In this document: in pieces, positions 54,435-64,000 of the stretch | Layout: each line of letters begins with the position of its first letter | Numbering within the stretch: position 1 is the stretch's first letter | Assembly (NCBI GenBank): GCA_000783305.1 | Contig: JROE01000004.1 | Location: 1 to 64,000, forward strand | Length of the DNA: 64,000 bases | Source of the DNA: Sphingobacteriaceae bacterium DW12 | GTDB lineage: Bacteria; Bacteroidota; Bacteroidia; Sphingobacteriales; Sphingobacteriaceae | Direction: 5' to 3' | Notes under the pieces: model-generated | Seen by the model: the letters and a program-made list of their open reading frames with translations, nothing else | Databases searched by the model: none | Told to the model about the DNA's origin: nothing | Translations under genes and position numbers: made by a program

Positions 54435-55208
54435 ATGAGCAATTCAAAGCCAGTTTTAAGTTCTTCGTTGGGGAAGAAACTAATCATGAGCTTAACAGGA
54501 CTTTTCTTATGTACTTTTTTGATCGTTCACTTGGTCGGAAACTTACAACTGTTTAAGAATGATGAAGGTCTAGCGTTTAACCAATACGCGTACACCATGA
54601 CCCATTTTGCACCTATTAAAGTAGTTTCCTACTTACTTTACGCTTCTATTATTGTCCACGCTATTTATGCACTTATTTTGACATTAAAAAATAGAGCTGC
54701 ACGCCCTATCGCTTATGCCAAATATGACGGAGCAGCAAACAGCGCGTGGAATTCCAGAAACATGGGTATATTAGGTACTGTATTGTTAGTCTTCATTGCT
54801 ACGCACATGGCTAACTTTTGGTGGAAATACCACAATGATCAAACCCCTTACATCGAGTACAAAACAGATTTGGCAACTAATGTAACAACTACTAGAGTAC
54901 TAGAGCAAGCTGAGTTCAGTGATTTTAGAGTAGAAGTAAAAGACGGCATCCAGACCATCCAAGCGCGTGACTTGTATAAGCAAGTCGACTATGCATTTCA
55001 AAATGTCTGGTTGGTATTATTATATGTCGTAGCTATGGCAGCGTTGTCATTCCATTTAATTCATGGATTTCAATCTGCATTTCAGACAGTCGGTTTCAAT
55101 CACAGAAGATACATTTCTACTGTTCGTTTCCTAGGAGTCTGGATATTTGGGGTACTTATCCCTATTGGCTTTGCAGCGATGCCTTTATACTTTTACTTTG
55201 CTAAATAA
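54435..55208 (+). CDS. sdhC: Succinate dehydrogenase/fumarate reductase cytochrome b subunit
   Basis: 257 residues with five membrane helices, the single-subunit diheme type B anchor found in Bacteroidota and epsilonproteobacteria. Candidate haem-ligand histidines lie in the helices (FLIVHLVGNL, IIVHAIYA, FIATHMANFWW, SFHLIHGFQSAF). It passes electrons from succinate to menaquinone. First gene of sdhCAB. Confidence 0.94.
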   Translation: MSNSKPVLSSSLGKKLIMSLTGLFLCTFLIVHLVGNLQLFKNDEGLAFNQYAYTMTHFAPIKVVSYLLYASIIVHAIYALILTLKNRAARPIAYAKYDGAANSAWNSRNMGILGTVLLVFIATHMANFWWKYHNDQTPYIEYKTDLATNVTTTRVLEQAEFSDFRVEVKDGIQTIQARDLYKQVDYAFQNVWLVLLYVVAMAALSFHLIHGFQSAFQTVGFNHRRYISTVRFLGVWIFGVLIPIGFAAMPLYFYFAK

Positions 55209-55261
55209 ACTATTTTAAGATACGAGCGAAAGCAATATCTATCAAAATAAAATAAAGAGAT

Positions 55262-57193
55262 ATGTTAGATTCAAAAGTACCAGCGGGTCCATTAGCCCAA
55301 AAGTGGTCAAATCATAAATTCAATCTTAAGTTAGTCAACCCTGCTAACAAGCGTAAATTTACCATTATCATTGTCGGTACTGGCTTGGCGGGTGCGTCGG
55401 CAGCCGCTTCATTAGCCGAATTGGGATACAATGTAAAAGCATTCTGCTATCAAGATTCACCTCGTCGCGCACACTCTATTGCCGCGCAAGGAGGTATCAA
55501 TGCAGCCAAAAATTATCAAAATGACGGTGACTCTGTATACCGTTTATTCTACGATACCATCAAAGGTGGTGACTACCGTGCCCGTGAAGCCAATGTATAT
55601 CGCCTCGCTGAAGTATCTGTAAATATCATCGACCAATGTGTTGCTCAAGGAGTACCTTTTGCGCGCGAATACGGAGGTTTATTGGACAACCGCTCATTCG
55701 GTGGAGCCCAGGTATCCCGTACCTTCTATGCACGTGGACAGACTGGACAACAACTTCTATTAGGAGCTTATTCTGCACTTAACCGTCAAATCAAAAAAGG
55801 TAAAGTAGAGATGTTCAATCGTCACGAAATGCTTGACGTTGTCAAAATAGATGGTCATGCAAAAGGGATTATCACACGTGACTTGGTAACAGGAGCAATT
55901 GAATCCCATGCAGGACATGCAGTCTTATTATGTACTGGTGGATACGGGAACGTATTTTTCCTATCAACAAATGCAATGGGATGTAATGTAACCGCGGCAT
56001 GGAGAGCACACAAGCGTGGCGCATTCTTTGCAAATCCTTGCTACACACAGATCCACCCTACCTGTATCCCTGTCACAGGTGACCATCAGTCAAAACTGAC
56101 TTTGATGTCCGAGTCTCTTCGTAATGATGGCAGAGTATGGGTACCTAAAACACAAGAGCTTTCTGCTAGATTACGTAAAGGCGAACTAAAAGCATCTGAT
56201 ATCAAAGAAGAAGACAGAGATTACTTCTTGGAAAGAAAATATCCTTCATTTGGTAATTTAGTACCACGTGACGTAGCTTCCCGAAATGCCAAAGAAGCGG
56301 TCGATGACGGCCGTGGAGTAGGTAAATCAGGAGTTGCCGTATATTTGGATTTTGCTGATGCAATCAACCGTCTTGGAGAAGATACTGTACGTGCTAAATA
56401 CGGAAACTTATTTGACATGTATTATCAAATTACAGATGAAAATCCATACAAGCAGCCTATGCGTATCTACCCTGCTGTACACTATACTATGGGAGGTGTA
56501 TGGGTAGACTACAACCTAATGACGACTATTCCAGGCCTATACGCACTAGGAGAATGTAATTTCTCTGACCACGGGGCTAATCGCCTTGGAGCATCAGCAT
56601 TGATGCAGGGTCTGGCTGATGGATACTTTGTAATCCCTTATACCGTTGGAGATTATTTGTCTACTTTAGGATTTGCTCCTGTAGACAACACCAACCCAGA
56701 GTTCGAGAAGGCTCGTCTAGAAGTTGAACAAAAAACAAACCAACTTCTTTCTCTTAAAGGAACCAAAACGGTAGATGATATCCACAAAGAATTAGGTAAA
56801 ATTATGTGGGAATATTGTGGTATGGCCCGTACGGCAGAAGGGTTGACCAAAGCAAAAGGACTTATCCAAGAATTGAAGAAAGAATTCTGGTCAAATGTAA
56901 CTGTACTGGGTGAAAACGAGGAATTAAACCTTTCTTTAGAAAAAGCTGGACGTGTAGCTGACTTTTTAGAATTGGGAGAATTGATGGTAGATGATGCTTT
57001 CAACAGGGCTGAATCATGTGGAGGCCACTTCCGTTTAGAAAGTCAGACAGAAGAAGGTGAAGCTAAACGTAATGATGAAGAATTCACCTACGTATCTGCT
57101 TGGGAATTCAACGGTGAGAACCAACCAGAAGTTCTTCATAAGGAGGAGTTAATTTTCGAAAACGTTAAATTAACACAAAGAAGTTATAAATAG
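55262..57193 (+). CDS. sdhA: Succinate dehydrogenase/fumarate reductase flavoprotein subunit
   Basis: 643 residues. FAD-binding [17 protein letters not shown], the covalent FAD His in [12 protein letters not shown], and the capping domain with substrate residues ([29 protein letters not shown]). It oxidises succinate to fumarate in the TCA cycle. The fumarate released by the tyrosine pathway and argH enters here or at fumarase. 53 bp after sdhC. Confidence 0.96.
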   Translation: MLDSKVPAGPLAQKWSNHKFNLKLVNPANKRKFTIIIVGTGLAGASAAASLAELGYNVKAFCYQDSPRRAHSIAAQGGINAAKNYQNDGDSVYRLFYDTIKGGDYRAREANVYRLAEVSVNIIDQCVAQGVPFAREYGGLLDNRSFGGAQVSRTFYARGQTGQQLLLGAYSALNRQIKKGKVEMFNRHEMLDVVKIDGHAKGIITRDLVTGAIESHAGHAVLLCTGGYGNVFFLSTNAMGCNVTAAWRAHKRGAFFANPCYTQIHPTCIPVTGDHQSKLTLMSESLRNDGRVWVPKTQELSARLRKGELKASDIKEEDRDYFLERKYPSFGNLVPRDVASRNAKEAVDDGRGVGKSGVAVYLDFADAINRLGEDTVRAKYGNLFDMYYQITDENPYKQPMRIYPAVHYTMGGVWVDYNLMTTIPGLYALGECNFSDHGANRLGASALMQGLADGYFVIPYTVGDYLSTLGFAPVDNTNPEFEKARLEVEQKTNQLLSLKGTKTVDDIHKELGKIMWEYCGMARTAEGLTKAKGLIQELKKEFWSNVTVLGENEELNLSLEKAGRVADFLELGELMVDDAFNRAESCGGHFRLESQTEEGEAKRNDEEFTYVSAWEFNGENQPEVLHKEELIFENVKLTQRSYK

Positions 57194-57229
57194 TATTGCG
57201 TATAGCGCATTGAGATATACGAAATGTCT

Positions 57230-57257
57230 CAATACTCGATACTCAGTACTCAATACT
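57230..57257 (+). repeat. Four imperfect 7-bp tandem repeats before sdhB
   Basis: aatactc, gatactc, agtactc, aatacta in direct succession between sdhA and sdhB. They lie 5' of the chosen sdhB start and inside the alternative longer frame. Confidence 0.6.
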
Positions 57258-57265
57258 ATACAGAT

Positions 57266-58039
57266 ATGAGTGCACATATGAACTTAACGCTGAAAGTTTG
57301 GCGTCAAAAAAATGATAAACAAAGAGGTCAATTCGTAACTTATCAAGCGAATAATATCGCTGATGATATGTCCTTCTTGGAGATGCTTGACATTGTTAAT
57401 GAAGAATTGACTCGTAAAGGAGAAGATCCTATTTACTTTGATCACGATTGTCGCGAAGGTATCTGCGGTATGTGTTCATTGGTGATCAATGGTCGTCCAC
57501 ATGGCCCTAAACAAGGCACTACCACATGTCAGTTGCACATGCGTAGCTTCCACGATGGCCAGACTATCGTTATTGAACCTTGGAGAGCAGCTGCATTTCC
57601 AGTGTTGAAGGATTTGGCAGTAGATCGTACAGCTTTCGACCGCATTCAACAAGCTGGCGGGTATGTCAATGTAAATACAGGTGGAGTACCTGATGCCAAT
57701 ACAATCCCAATTCCAAAAAGAATCGCTGACGAAGCATTCGAATCTGCTACATGTATAGGATGTGGTGCCTGTGTCGCAGCTTGTAAAAATGCTTCTGCAA
57801 TGCTATTCGTATCCGCAAAAGTATCTCAATTTGCGCTCTTACCTCAAGGGCAGACAGAACGTTATGAACGTGCCCAAGCAATGGTAGATCAAATGGATGC
57901 TGAAGGATTTGGTAATTGTACCAACACTGGCGCTTGCGAAGCAGAATGTCCAGTAGGTATTAAATTGACAAACATCGCTCGATTGAATCGTGAATATTTA
58001 AACGCCAAAATCTTCAGACAAGAGGAAGTCCACAATTAG
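57266..58039 (+). CDS. sdhB: Succinate dehydrogenase/fumarate reductase iron-sulfur subunit
   Basis: 257 residues from ATG 57266 ([10 protein letters not shown]); the upstream ATG at 57224 would add 14 residues coded by tandem 7-bp repeats and is less likely. Cluster ligands: [2Fe-2S] in [15 protein letters not shown] (plus a later Cys), [4Fe-4S] in [11 protein letters not shown] and the [3Fe-4S] region in [15 protein letters not shown]. It links SdhA to the haem subunit. Last gene of sdhCAB, closed by a terminator. Confidence 0.95.
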   Translation: MSAHMNLTLKVWRQKNDKQRGQFVTYQANNIADDMSFLEMLDIVNEELTRKGEDPIYFDHDCREGICGMCSLVINGRPHGPKQGTTTCQLHMRSFHDGQTIVIEPWRAAAFPVLKDLAVDRTAFDRIQQAGGYVNVNTGGVPDANTIPIPKRIADEAFESATCIGCGACVAACKNASAMLFVSAKVSQFALLPQGQTERYERAQAMVDQMDAEGFGNCTNTGACEAECPVGIKLTNIARLNREYLNAKIFRQEEVHN

Positions 58040-58063
58040 ACATCCTTTGTTGTCAAAAATACC

Positions 58064-58098
58064 AAAGTCCCCATATCCTTGTATATGGGGACTTTTTT
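58064..58098 (+). terminator. Terminator of sdhCAB
   Basis: aaagtccccata/tatggggacttt, 12-bp perfect stem with a short loop, and T7. Confidence 0.9.
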
Positions 58099-58134
58099 AT
58101 TATATTTACTTATATAACAATATAACAAAGCACT

Positions 58135-61100
58135 GTGCAACTCACCACCAAAATCCGTATCCTACTTCTTATCCTCACGTTTTCATTTATGGGCACTGCC
58201 CTTACAATTCACTTAACCATTACGGATAAAGACATGTTAAGATTGGACAAAGAGGAGCTCATGTCCAATATACACAAGAAGGAAAGCATGATCGAAGATC
58301 TATTTGCAGATTCGACGATTATGAAGACTTTTAAAAACATTGAGCAATTTCCCATTCAGTCGTCGGAAATACTGGAAAAATTTTCGGATGAGCAGCGCAT
58401 ACTTTTATACCTCTTCAAAGACGGGAAGCCCATACTGTGGAGCACAGATGTATATGTACCCGTTACAGATGCAGGCTTAAAACCCACTACAACATATATC
58501 CTTGAAAGCAATAGATCTTTTATCGCCCGACAAAAAAAAGTAGGAGACATCAATGTTCTAGCGCTTATCCTTGTCAAAAGATTTTTTAATAGCAACAACG
58601 AATATCTTAAAAACACGTTTGCTAAAGACCTTATCGGCAACAATAATCTGGAAATAGCAGACTATACAGATACTAGGAATATTCAAAATGTATACAGTAA
58701 AGACGGCACCTATCTTTTCTCTGTCAAATTAAAAGAAGGAAAACACGATAATATCTATATTTTTCTACAATTCATCTGTTGGGTCGCTGCCATGTTCTGC
58801 TTTATCATACTAGCACACAATATTTGTTTGAGCCTTGCAAAAAAAGGCTTTGCATGGACTTCAATAGCAATATTCGGCCTTGTACTCATCAGTATAAGAG
58901 TTATAGACCTTGAGACCAATTGGCTGGCATCTCATTCCAGCTTAGGGATATTTGACCCCAAATATTACGCTTACAATGCCATCTTTCCTCATTTATGGGC
59001 TTTGACGTTGACCAATTTGAGCTGTTTATGGTATCTGCTATTTATTACCTCGATACTGACCACCCTGACATTACCTGAACACACTAAAAAAGGAGTAATC
59101 CCCTACGTCATTGCGAGCACATTACTCTTCGGTATATACTTTTTTTCGAACCTCTTATTTAAGCACCTCGGCAGTTTGATAACTCACACTTCTATCGTAA
59201 GCTATGATTTTTCTAAAATTGCAGACCTAAGCCAATATAGTTGGTTGAATCTACTCAACTTGTGCTTAGCAATTTTGTCCCTCTTTCTCTATATCAACTT
59301 CGTCCTCAAATTGATGGACAAACTATTCGATGCTATTGGTGTAAAGTTGAACCTCCAACTTGCAGTTCTCATCATATCGATGATTGTATATGCCTTATTA
59401 GGTGACAATAGTATCAACAATGTTTTGTTAGGCATACTTATTCTACTCATTTTCCTCCATAAGTACGCCTTAGATCAATACAAGTTTTCGCTATATATAG
59501 TCATACTAGTTATCGCTGCTATATTTTCCTCTATAAATCACGACAAATATATGCGTTTGAAAAAGTTGGAGAATATGAAATTGGTATTGGCAAATCTTGA
59601 GGCAGAAGACGATACCAATGCCATCTCCCTATTCATGGATATTGAAAAATCAATGAAAAATGATGAGCAACTCCAACATCGCCTTCGCATTGCCACCAAT
59701 CAAAATGACCCTACCGAAATCACCGAGTTCTTAAAGAAAACGTATTTCAGTGGGTATCTTTCAAAGTTTGACTTCAACGGCTATTACTATGCAAATAACC
59801 AACCATTAGAACATTACAACAATAACAAATTTGAAGAATACAGAGAAAAAGTTATTACAAACTCCATTAAAGTAACCGACAATTTCTATCGTTTAAAAAG
59901 TGAACTAGGTACACATGAGTATTTTGCTACAATCAATATCCCAATTGACAATGAAACAACTGCCAGCTTGTTCCTCAATCTTAGAAATAGATCTTTCAGC
60001 TATATTCTGCCCTATCCCGAGATATTGTCAGACAGTCGCACCACCTCTCTTCAACAAGAAGCCTTTCTCAACAATTCATTTGCGCTATATAAAGATCGAC
60101 AACTAATCACACAATATGGTCAATACACCTACCCCAGCACAGATTCCAAATTCCCTAAAAGCGTAGGCACATTTTTAGAAATCGACGACCCAAGCGAATT
60201 CTTTCATCTGATGTACCGTCCAGATGAGCACACCACCCTTATTATCAGCCGTGCAAATCAAAATATCTACGAATATGTGGCTATCACCTGCTTCTTTTTT
60301 GTGCTCTTATTTGTATTCTTTAGCATTATCTATATTCTATTTTATTTAGGACAAACGGTAACCCAACGATCATTTAGAATTAAAAGCATCAAATATCACT
60401 TTCTTATTCTAAAAAATTCCATTCAATATAGTACCCGTATCCAGACTATATTTATTATATCCATAATCTTCGCCATATTGATGTCGGGCGTCCTTGCCTT
60501 CTATAATATAAATTCTAGGCTCAGCAAAGAACGTGAAAATGCGAGAATAAAATACATAGCCGAAATCTCGAGAAAGCTAGAAAACATCTTAAACACAGCC
60601 GAAGCGACTTCTGACTTCTTGCAAGCCGAAGCCTATCTCAACTTGCTATCGCAAGCGATGACGACAGATTTTTCACTATTCGGTAGAAATGGTCGGCTAA
60701 TTTATTCATCACAGCCCAAAATATACGACCTAAAGCTGTTCTCCACGTTTATCAATCCCGTTGCGTATAAAAAGCTATCACTTATCAAGAAAACTGAAAC
60801 CATTGAATCCGAAAACGTTGGCGAGTATGAATTTTCATCTAGTTACGCTAGTATCCGAAATAGAGATTATCAATTAGCCTATTATCTAAATGTCCCTTAC
60901 TTCTCATCCAGAAAAGAAGAAAGTGCCAGCATCAACCTGCTTCTGAATACCCTGATCAATATATATACGATTATCATTATTGCATTTGGTTTCTTCGCGG
61001 TCTATATTTCCAATAAGATTACTGCTCCTTTGGTCATGATTGGCAAAAAGCTATCACAAACAAATGTAGGGAAACAAAATGAACCTCTTTTTTGGCAACG

Positions 61101-61887
61101 GAACGATGAAGTTGGAACCTTGATAAAAGAATACAACTTTATGCTAATCAAGCTAGAAGAAAATTCAAAAAAACTAATGGGTGTAGAACGAGAAGCTGCA
61201 TGGAGAGAAATGGCTAAACAGATAGCCCACGAAATCAAAAATCCGCTAACCCCCATGAAGTTAGGCATTCAGCAATTAGGAAGATCATTTAGAGAAGGTG
61301 ACCCTCGATTCGAAGAACGATTTAATAGAATATCTATCTCATTTATTGAACAGATAGATAGTTTATCTCATATTGCCAGTGAATTCTCTGCCTTCGCTAA
61401 ATTGCCAGACACCCATTTGGAAAAGGTCAACATCGTTGAAGAGATTAATAAATCAACTGCGGTATATACCAACAATCCCCAAGCCAGTATCATAATTACA
61501 AATCACACTGACCTACAACCGATATATGTACTCGGAGATAAGGATCAATTGTTAAGAACGTTCAACAATCTTATAAAAAATGCAATAGAAGCAGCAATTG
61601 GTCGCAAAAAGGTTAAAATCCATTTTGAAATCTCCCGTATACATCCCGACATTATAAAAATAGCGATAAATGACAACGGAAGAGGAATCTCCGATGAATC
61701 TCTCTCCAAAATTTTCGAACCTAACTTCACCACCAAGAGTTCAGGTACAGGTTTAGGCTTAGCTTTTGCCAAGCAGACAATTGAAGGTATGAGAGGATCT
61801 ATTACCTTTAAAACAGAAGCTGGAAAAGGCACCACATTTACTATCCTAATTCCGATGTACGATAGCGCACTAAAAGAAATAGAATAA
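58135..61887 (+). CDS. Large membrane sensor histidine kinase (NtrY-like)
   Basis: 1250 residues from a GTG start. One N-terminal membrane helix (7-27), an extracytoplasmic region to about 210, then a block of about eight helices (210-465), a second extracytoplasmic region (about 470-710), further helices near 720, 775 and 940, HAMP (about 957-1010), HisKA with His in IAHEIKNPLTPMKLG (near 1032), and HATPase with N-box NLIKNAIEA, G1 DNGRGIS and G2 GTGLGLAFAKQ. The NPLTP form of the H-box is that of NtrY-type kinases. No response regulator is next to it. Its size and double sensor regions are far above the usual 400-700 residues. The signal is unknown. Confidence 0.9.
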   Translation: MQLTTKIRILLLILTFSFMGTALTIHLTITDKDMLRLDKEELMSNIHKKESMIEDLFADSTIMKTFKNIEQFPIQSSEILEKFSDEQRILLYLFKDGKPILWSTDVYVPVTDAGLKPTTTYILESNRSFIARQKKVGDINVLALILVKRFFNSNNEYLKNTFAKDLIGNNNLEIADYTDTRNIQNVYSKDGTYLFSVKLKEGKHDNIYIFLQFICWVAAMFCFIILAHNICLSLAKKGFAWTSIAIFGLVLISIRVIDLETNWLASHSSLGIFDPKYYAYNAIFPHLWALTLTNLSCLWYLLFITSILTTLTLPEHTKKGVIPYVIASTLLFGIYFFSNLLFKHLGSLITHTSIVSYDFSKIADLSQYSWLNLLNLCLAILSLFLYINFVLKLMDKLFDAIGVKLNLQLAVLIISMIVYALLGDNSINNVLLGILILLIFLHKYALDQYKFSLYIVILVIAAIFSSINHDKYMRLKKLENMKLVLANLEAEDDTNAISLFMDIEKSMKNDEQLQHRLRIATNQNDPTEITEFLKKTYFSGYLSKFDFNGYYYANNQPLEHYNNNKFEEYREKVITNSIKVTDNFYRLKSELGTHEYFATINIPIDNETTASLFLNLRNRSFSYILPYPEILSDSRTTSLQQEAFLNNSFALYKDRQLITQYGQYTYPSTDSKFPKSVGTFLEIDDPSEFFHLMYRPDEHTTLIISRANQNIYEYVAITCFFFVLLFVFFSIIYILFYLGQTVTQRSFRIKSIKYHFLILKNSIQYSTRIQTIFIISIIFAILMSGVLAFYNINSRLSKERENARIKYIAEISRKLENILNTAEATSDFLQAEAYLNLLSQAMTTDFSLFGRNGRLIYSSQPKIYDLKLFSTFINPVAYKKLSLIKKTETIESENVGEYEFSSSYASIRNRDYQLAYYLNVPYFSSRKEESASINLLLNTLINIYTIIIIAFGFFAVYISNKITAPLVMIGKKLSQTNVGKQNEPLFWQRNDEVGTLIKEYNFMLIKLEENSKKLMGVEREAAWREMAKQIAHEIKNPLTPMKLGIQQLGRSFREGDPRFEERFNRISISFIEQIDSLSHIASEFSAFAKLPDTHLEKVNIVEEINKSTAVYTNNPQASIIITNHTDLQPIYVLGDKDQLLRTFNNLIKNAIEAAIGRKKVKIHFEISRIHPDIIKIAINDNGRGISDESLSKIFEPNFTTKSSGTGLGLAFAKQTIEGMRGSITFKTEAGKGTTFTILIPMYDSALKEIE

Positions 61888-61927
61888 CAAAAGAAGGTCT
61901 GGAAAAAATTCCAGACCTTCTTTTGTT
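61886..61927. terminator. Bidirectional terminator between sensor kinase and coiled-coil protein genes
   Basis: 17-bp perfect arms aacaaaagaaggtctgg/ccagaccttcttttgtt around 8 nt. Confidence 0.9.
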
Positions 61928-61946
61928 ATACTTATGAGCGAAAAAA

Positions 61947-62870
61947 CTATTTTAAGATAATACTCGATCTACCCATGATAGCATTGTCCGCATACAAAAG
62001 CACGGTATAGGCACCTTTGCCAAAATTATTTGGCTCTTGCCAGAAAAATTTATATTCCTCTCCATTATTCGTAAAGTTGATACTTTCCTTAAATGTATAT
62101 TGAAGTTTCTCTCCGTGTACAAAAAATATATCCGTAGATTCAGCAATCAAATCTCCATCAGGATTGATAATTCGGACGAAGATATCTTTTGCACCAAGCT
62201 TAGCTAAAGGATTATCTGCAATAGTAAAGTTAATTTCTAGCTTATCCACCCGCTTAGCCCTAGTTTCAACCTCCAAACGTCCCTTTCTCTTTTCTTGAAG
62301 ACCATTGATGATAATATTCGAAACTTTTATAGCAGATGCTGTAGCTACTTTATCTTTAAGGAGTGCATTATTGTCTGTCAATCCCTCAATCTTACTTTCC
62401 CGCTCATCTACTTTGCTATTTAACAATTCATTCTCTTTGCGAAGCATCTCATTCTTAACCCTTAAATCTCCGAGATCAGTCTTCAGACCGGATACGTCCA
62501 CCTTCAATGATGCTACAATCTTTCGAGCTTGATTGATTTGTTCGGTAGTCAATGTGCTCATTTCTAATTCCTTTCGAAGATCCTCGATTATCTTCCGAGC
62601 TTGAACTTCCGATTTCATCATGCTCTCACTCAGCTTTAGGTTCTCTTCGTTCAAATTATCAAGTTCAGCTTCTATCCGATCAATCTCAATCTGCAAATTT
62701 TCCTTTTGGACAGTCAACGTATATATCTTTTCGCCCGAAGAGTTGAATTTGATATAAAAATATATATTGGTTGCTAACAATGCAGCTATAGCAATTACAA
62801 AAAAATAAATCTTTGAACTATCTCTTTTCTTAAATCTCTCTTGCTCTATTTCTCTAACTTCATCTACCAT
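61947..62870 (-). CDS. Membrane-anchored coiled-coil protein, unknown
   Basis: 307 residues. A short cytoplasmic N-terminus, one membrane helix (about 23-41), a long coiled coil (about 50-175, heptads such as LDNLNEENLKLSESMMKSE), and a C-terminal beta-rich domain (about 190-307, KVSNIIINGLQEKRKGRLEVE, given in part). The topology suggests a rod reaching into the periplasm and carrying a beta-sandwich head. No family with known function is recognised. Monocistronic. Confidence 0.8.
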   Translation of the reverse strand: MVDEVREIEQERFKKRDSSKIYFFVIAIAALLATNIYFYIKFNSSGEKIYTLTVQKENLQIEIDRIEAELDNLNEENLKLSESMMKSEVQARKIIEDLRKELEMSTLTTEQINQARKIVASLKVDVSGLKTDLGDLRVKNEMLRKENELLNSKVDERESKIEGLTDNNALLKDKVATASAIKVSNIIINGLQEKRKGRLEVETRAKRVDKLEINFTIADNPLAKLGAKDIFVRIINPDGDLIAESTDIFFVHGEKLQYTFKESINFTNNGEEYKFFWQEPNNFGKGAYTVLLYADNAIMGRSSIILK

Positions 62871-63033
62871 TTCAATGTTGATTACTTTCCAATTTACCGC
62901 TATTTCCCATAGGTATGTCTTTATCGAGGATGTTACAGCAAAAAATGTTCCAATATTCGAATCATCTATTTAAAGCTTACCCAACAATTTTTCCAACGAA
63001 TCAGAAATAAAAAACACAACAGCCACAAACATC

Positions 63034-63061
63034 AAAAAAGCCGTAAGATATAACTTACGGC
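63034..63061 (-). terminator. Terminator of the minus-strand lipoprotein gene
   Basis: gccgtaag/cttacggc, 8-bp stem with a 6-nt loop; the A-run at 63034-63039 is a T-run on the minus strand. Confidence 0.8.
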
Positions 63062-63086
63062 AATATATGATTAAAACTCGCTATAC

Positions 63087-63653
63087 CTAACGTACAGATT
63101 TCGTAAAGTTAAAAACCAAATAACCTGTACCACTTTCCACATCGATTGGCATACGCATGACTAATTTATTACCATCTGAGAAAGAGAGGTCCAATCTGTA
63201 ACCACTTGTAACATTCCGAGCTTTGTCTCCTGAATAAATCTTCTTAAATTGAAATTGAGGCTGGCCACCAGTTTTGCCCGGATTGAAGATAGACCACACA
63301 ATGTTTCGTACTGCACCTTTTGCGCACAATGTGCCATCAGCTGTAAACTCGATTGTTCCTTTTCCATTTGACGGCAATGTCCACACACTTCCTTCAAAAC
63401 ATTCGGCCGGTGCTTCTTCAAAAACAGTCTTAATAGTATATGCAGCCGGAATATTTTCTCGATCGATACTATTCAAAATCCAGCTACCTTTGACTCCACT
63501 TTTCCACTGAGAGGCACTCGGCCCGTCATTTACTTCGGTATTGGACGAATTCGAGCTGCCCACCGAAGATGTAGTCTTCTTTTGAGCGCCACAAGATGAA
63601 AATAGGATAACGGCTGATAAAATAGCCACGGAGGTTAGAATATGTTTGCGCAT
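63087..63653 (-). CDS. Lipocalin-like lipoprotein
   Basis: 188 residues. Lipoprotein signal with lipobox FSSC (Cys21), a Ser/Asn-rich linker, then a beta-rich domain starting at GSWILNSIDREN and containing GKGTIEFTADG. The pattern is that of lipocalin-like domains of Bacteroidota. Likely anchored in the outer membrane; ligand unknown. Its promoter abuts that of the divergent membrane protein gene. Confidence 0.8.
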   Translation of the reverse strand: MRKHILTSVAILSAVILFSSCGAQKKTTSSVGSSNSSNTEVNDGPSASQWKSGVKGSWILNSIDRENIPAAYTIKTVFEEAPAECFEGSVWTLPSNGKGTIEFTADGTLCAKGAVRNIVWSIFNPGKTGGQPQFQFKKIYSGDKARNVTSGYRLDLSFSDGNKLVMRMPIDVESGTGYLVFNFTKSVR

Positions 63654-63682
63654 TGTTTAAGAATTATGTTAATCAATCTTTG

Positions 63683-63698
63683 TATTTTTGCAAATATA
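63683..63698. promoter_or_regulatory. Back-to-back -7 boxes of two divergent genes
   Basis: TATTTTTG (63683-63690, plus) is directly followed by CAAATATA (63691-63698), which is TATATTTG on the minus strand. They serve the membrane protein gene (ATG 63712) and the lipoprotein gene (ATG 63653). Two polymerases could not occupy both at once. Confidence 0.6.
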
Positions 63699-63711
63699 CA
63701 AATACAAAATC

Positions 63712-64000
63712 ATGAACGAACAATCCAAAAATCATACCATAAGCAAAGTAATTGCAAAAATACTCTTACGATTGTTCGTAATTATCTTGGCCTTAGCATT
63801 TATCCCATTATTATCAGACAATAAGACGCAGTTCCAAAATACGTATTTATATTTTGAAAACAAGTGGGTACTGATTTTTCCACTGTTTCTTTTCGTCATA
63901 TTTGTCACTTTACTATTCACTATGCTGAAAAACAAGTACACAAAGACTGAGGTGAATTGGTTATTTTCACTTTCCACCATCATGCTCAGCATTTATCTTT
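63712..64000 (+). CDS. Membrane protein, 5' part only (cut by window end)
   Basis: An ATG at 63712 opens a frame that runs off the window: 96 complete codons are visible. It starts MNEQSKNHTISKVIAKI and contains three hydrophobic segments (about 18-34, 53-71, 84-96). It has its own TATTTTTG box 22 bp upstream. Family not recognised from the visible part. Confidence 0.7.
   Translation, partial: MNEQSKNHTISKVIAKILLRLFVIILALAFIPLLSDNKTQFQNTYLYFENKWVLIFPLFLFVIFVTLLFTMLKNKYTKTEVNWLFSLSTIMLSIYL

Noticed and set aside
1-64000. CRISPR arrays, insertion sequences, prophage or toxin-antitoxin genes
   Set aside because: No regularly spaced repeats, transposase, phage or recognisable toxin-antitoxin proteins are present.

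Overview
The window is ordinary chromosomal DNA of a Bacteroidota bacterium, most likely family Sphingobacteriaceae (Sphingobacterium/Pedobacter-like). This rests on low GC content, many promoter -7 boxes of the Bacteroidota form TAnnTTTG, weak Shine-Dalgarno signals, a hemC-hemD fusion, a three-gene fumarate-reductase-like sdhCAB operon, and protein types typical of that phylum. There is no rRNA operon, phage, insertion sequence or CRISPR array.

Layout. 1-180: end of a tandem tRNA-Asp pair with its terminator. 0.2-5 kb: a secreted GH43 glycosidase behind a perfect 18-bp palindrome, an ECF sigma factor paired with a membrane-anchored trypsin-like protease, and a TPM-domain membrane protein. 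5-12.5 kb: 1-Cys peroxiredoxin, acyl-CoA dehydrogenase, an unknown protein, a DoxX-like membrane protein, topoisomerase III and dGTPase. 12.5-20.2 kb: a phenylalanine/tyrosine catabolic cluster of aromatic amino acid hydroxylase with a long C-terminal extension, HppD, HmgA, fumarylacetoacetase, an extended flavin-reductase-like protein and a Glu/Leu/Phe/Val dehydrogenase. No maleylacetoacetate isomerase is visible. 20-28.5 kb: serine hydrolase, aldose epimerase, ArgH, a large S9 peptidase, then about 950 bp without a convincing gene but with several hairpins. 28.5-31.9 kb: rbfA-aat-aminotransferase, a DUF2027-like protein without the Smr domain, and a small membrane protein. 32.2-37.7 kb: the early haem pathway hemA, hemCD, hemB, hemL in order. 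37.8-42.3 kb: a lipoprotein, then the arginine genes (GNAT protein, argG, argC) on the minus strand behind a leader of about 300 nt. 42.5-53.6 kb: a small membrane protein, oligopeptidase and subtilase, then housekeeping genes (nth, recA, pruA, sodA, tadA) and a small csbD-like/csaA/tadA operon. 53.6-64 kb: outer-membrane beta-barrel protein, sdhCAB, a 1250-residue sensor kinase, a coiled-coil membrane protein, a lipoprotein and a membrane protein cut by the window end.

The genes combine nutrient breakdown (glycan, peptide, aromatic amino acid and proline catabolism feeding the TCA cycle through fumarate and succinate dehydrogenase), haem and arginine biosynthesis, oxidative-stress defence (SOD, peroxiredoxin) and DNA/tRNA maintenance. 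I found no clearly new multi-gene system. The best second-look candidates are the sigma/protease pair, the extended hydroxylase and flavoprotein in the aromatic cluster, the leader before the arginine genes, and the 950-bp non-coding stretch.
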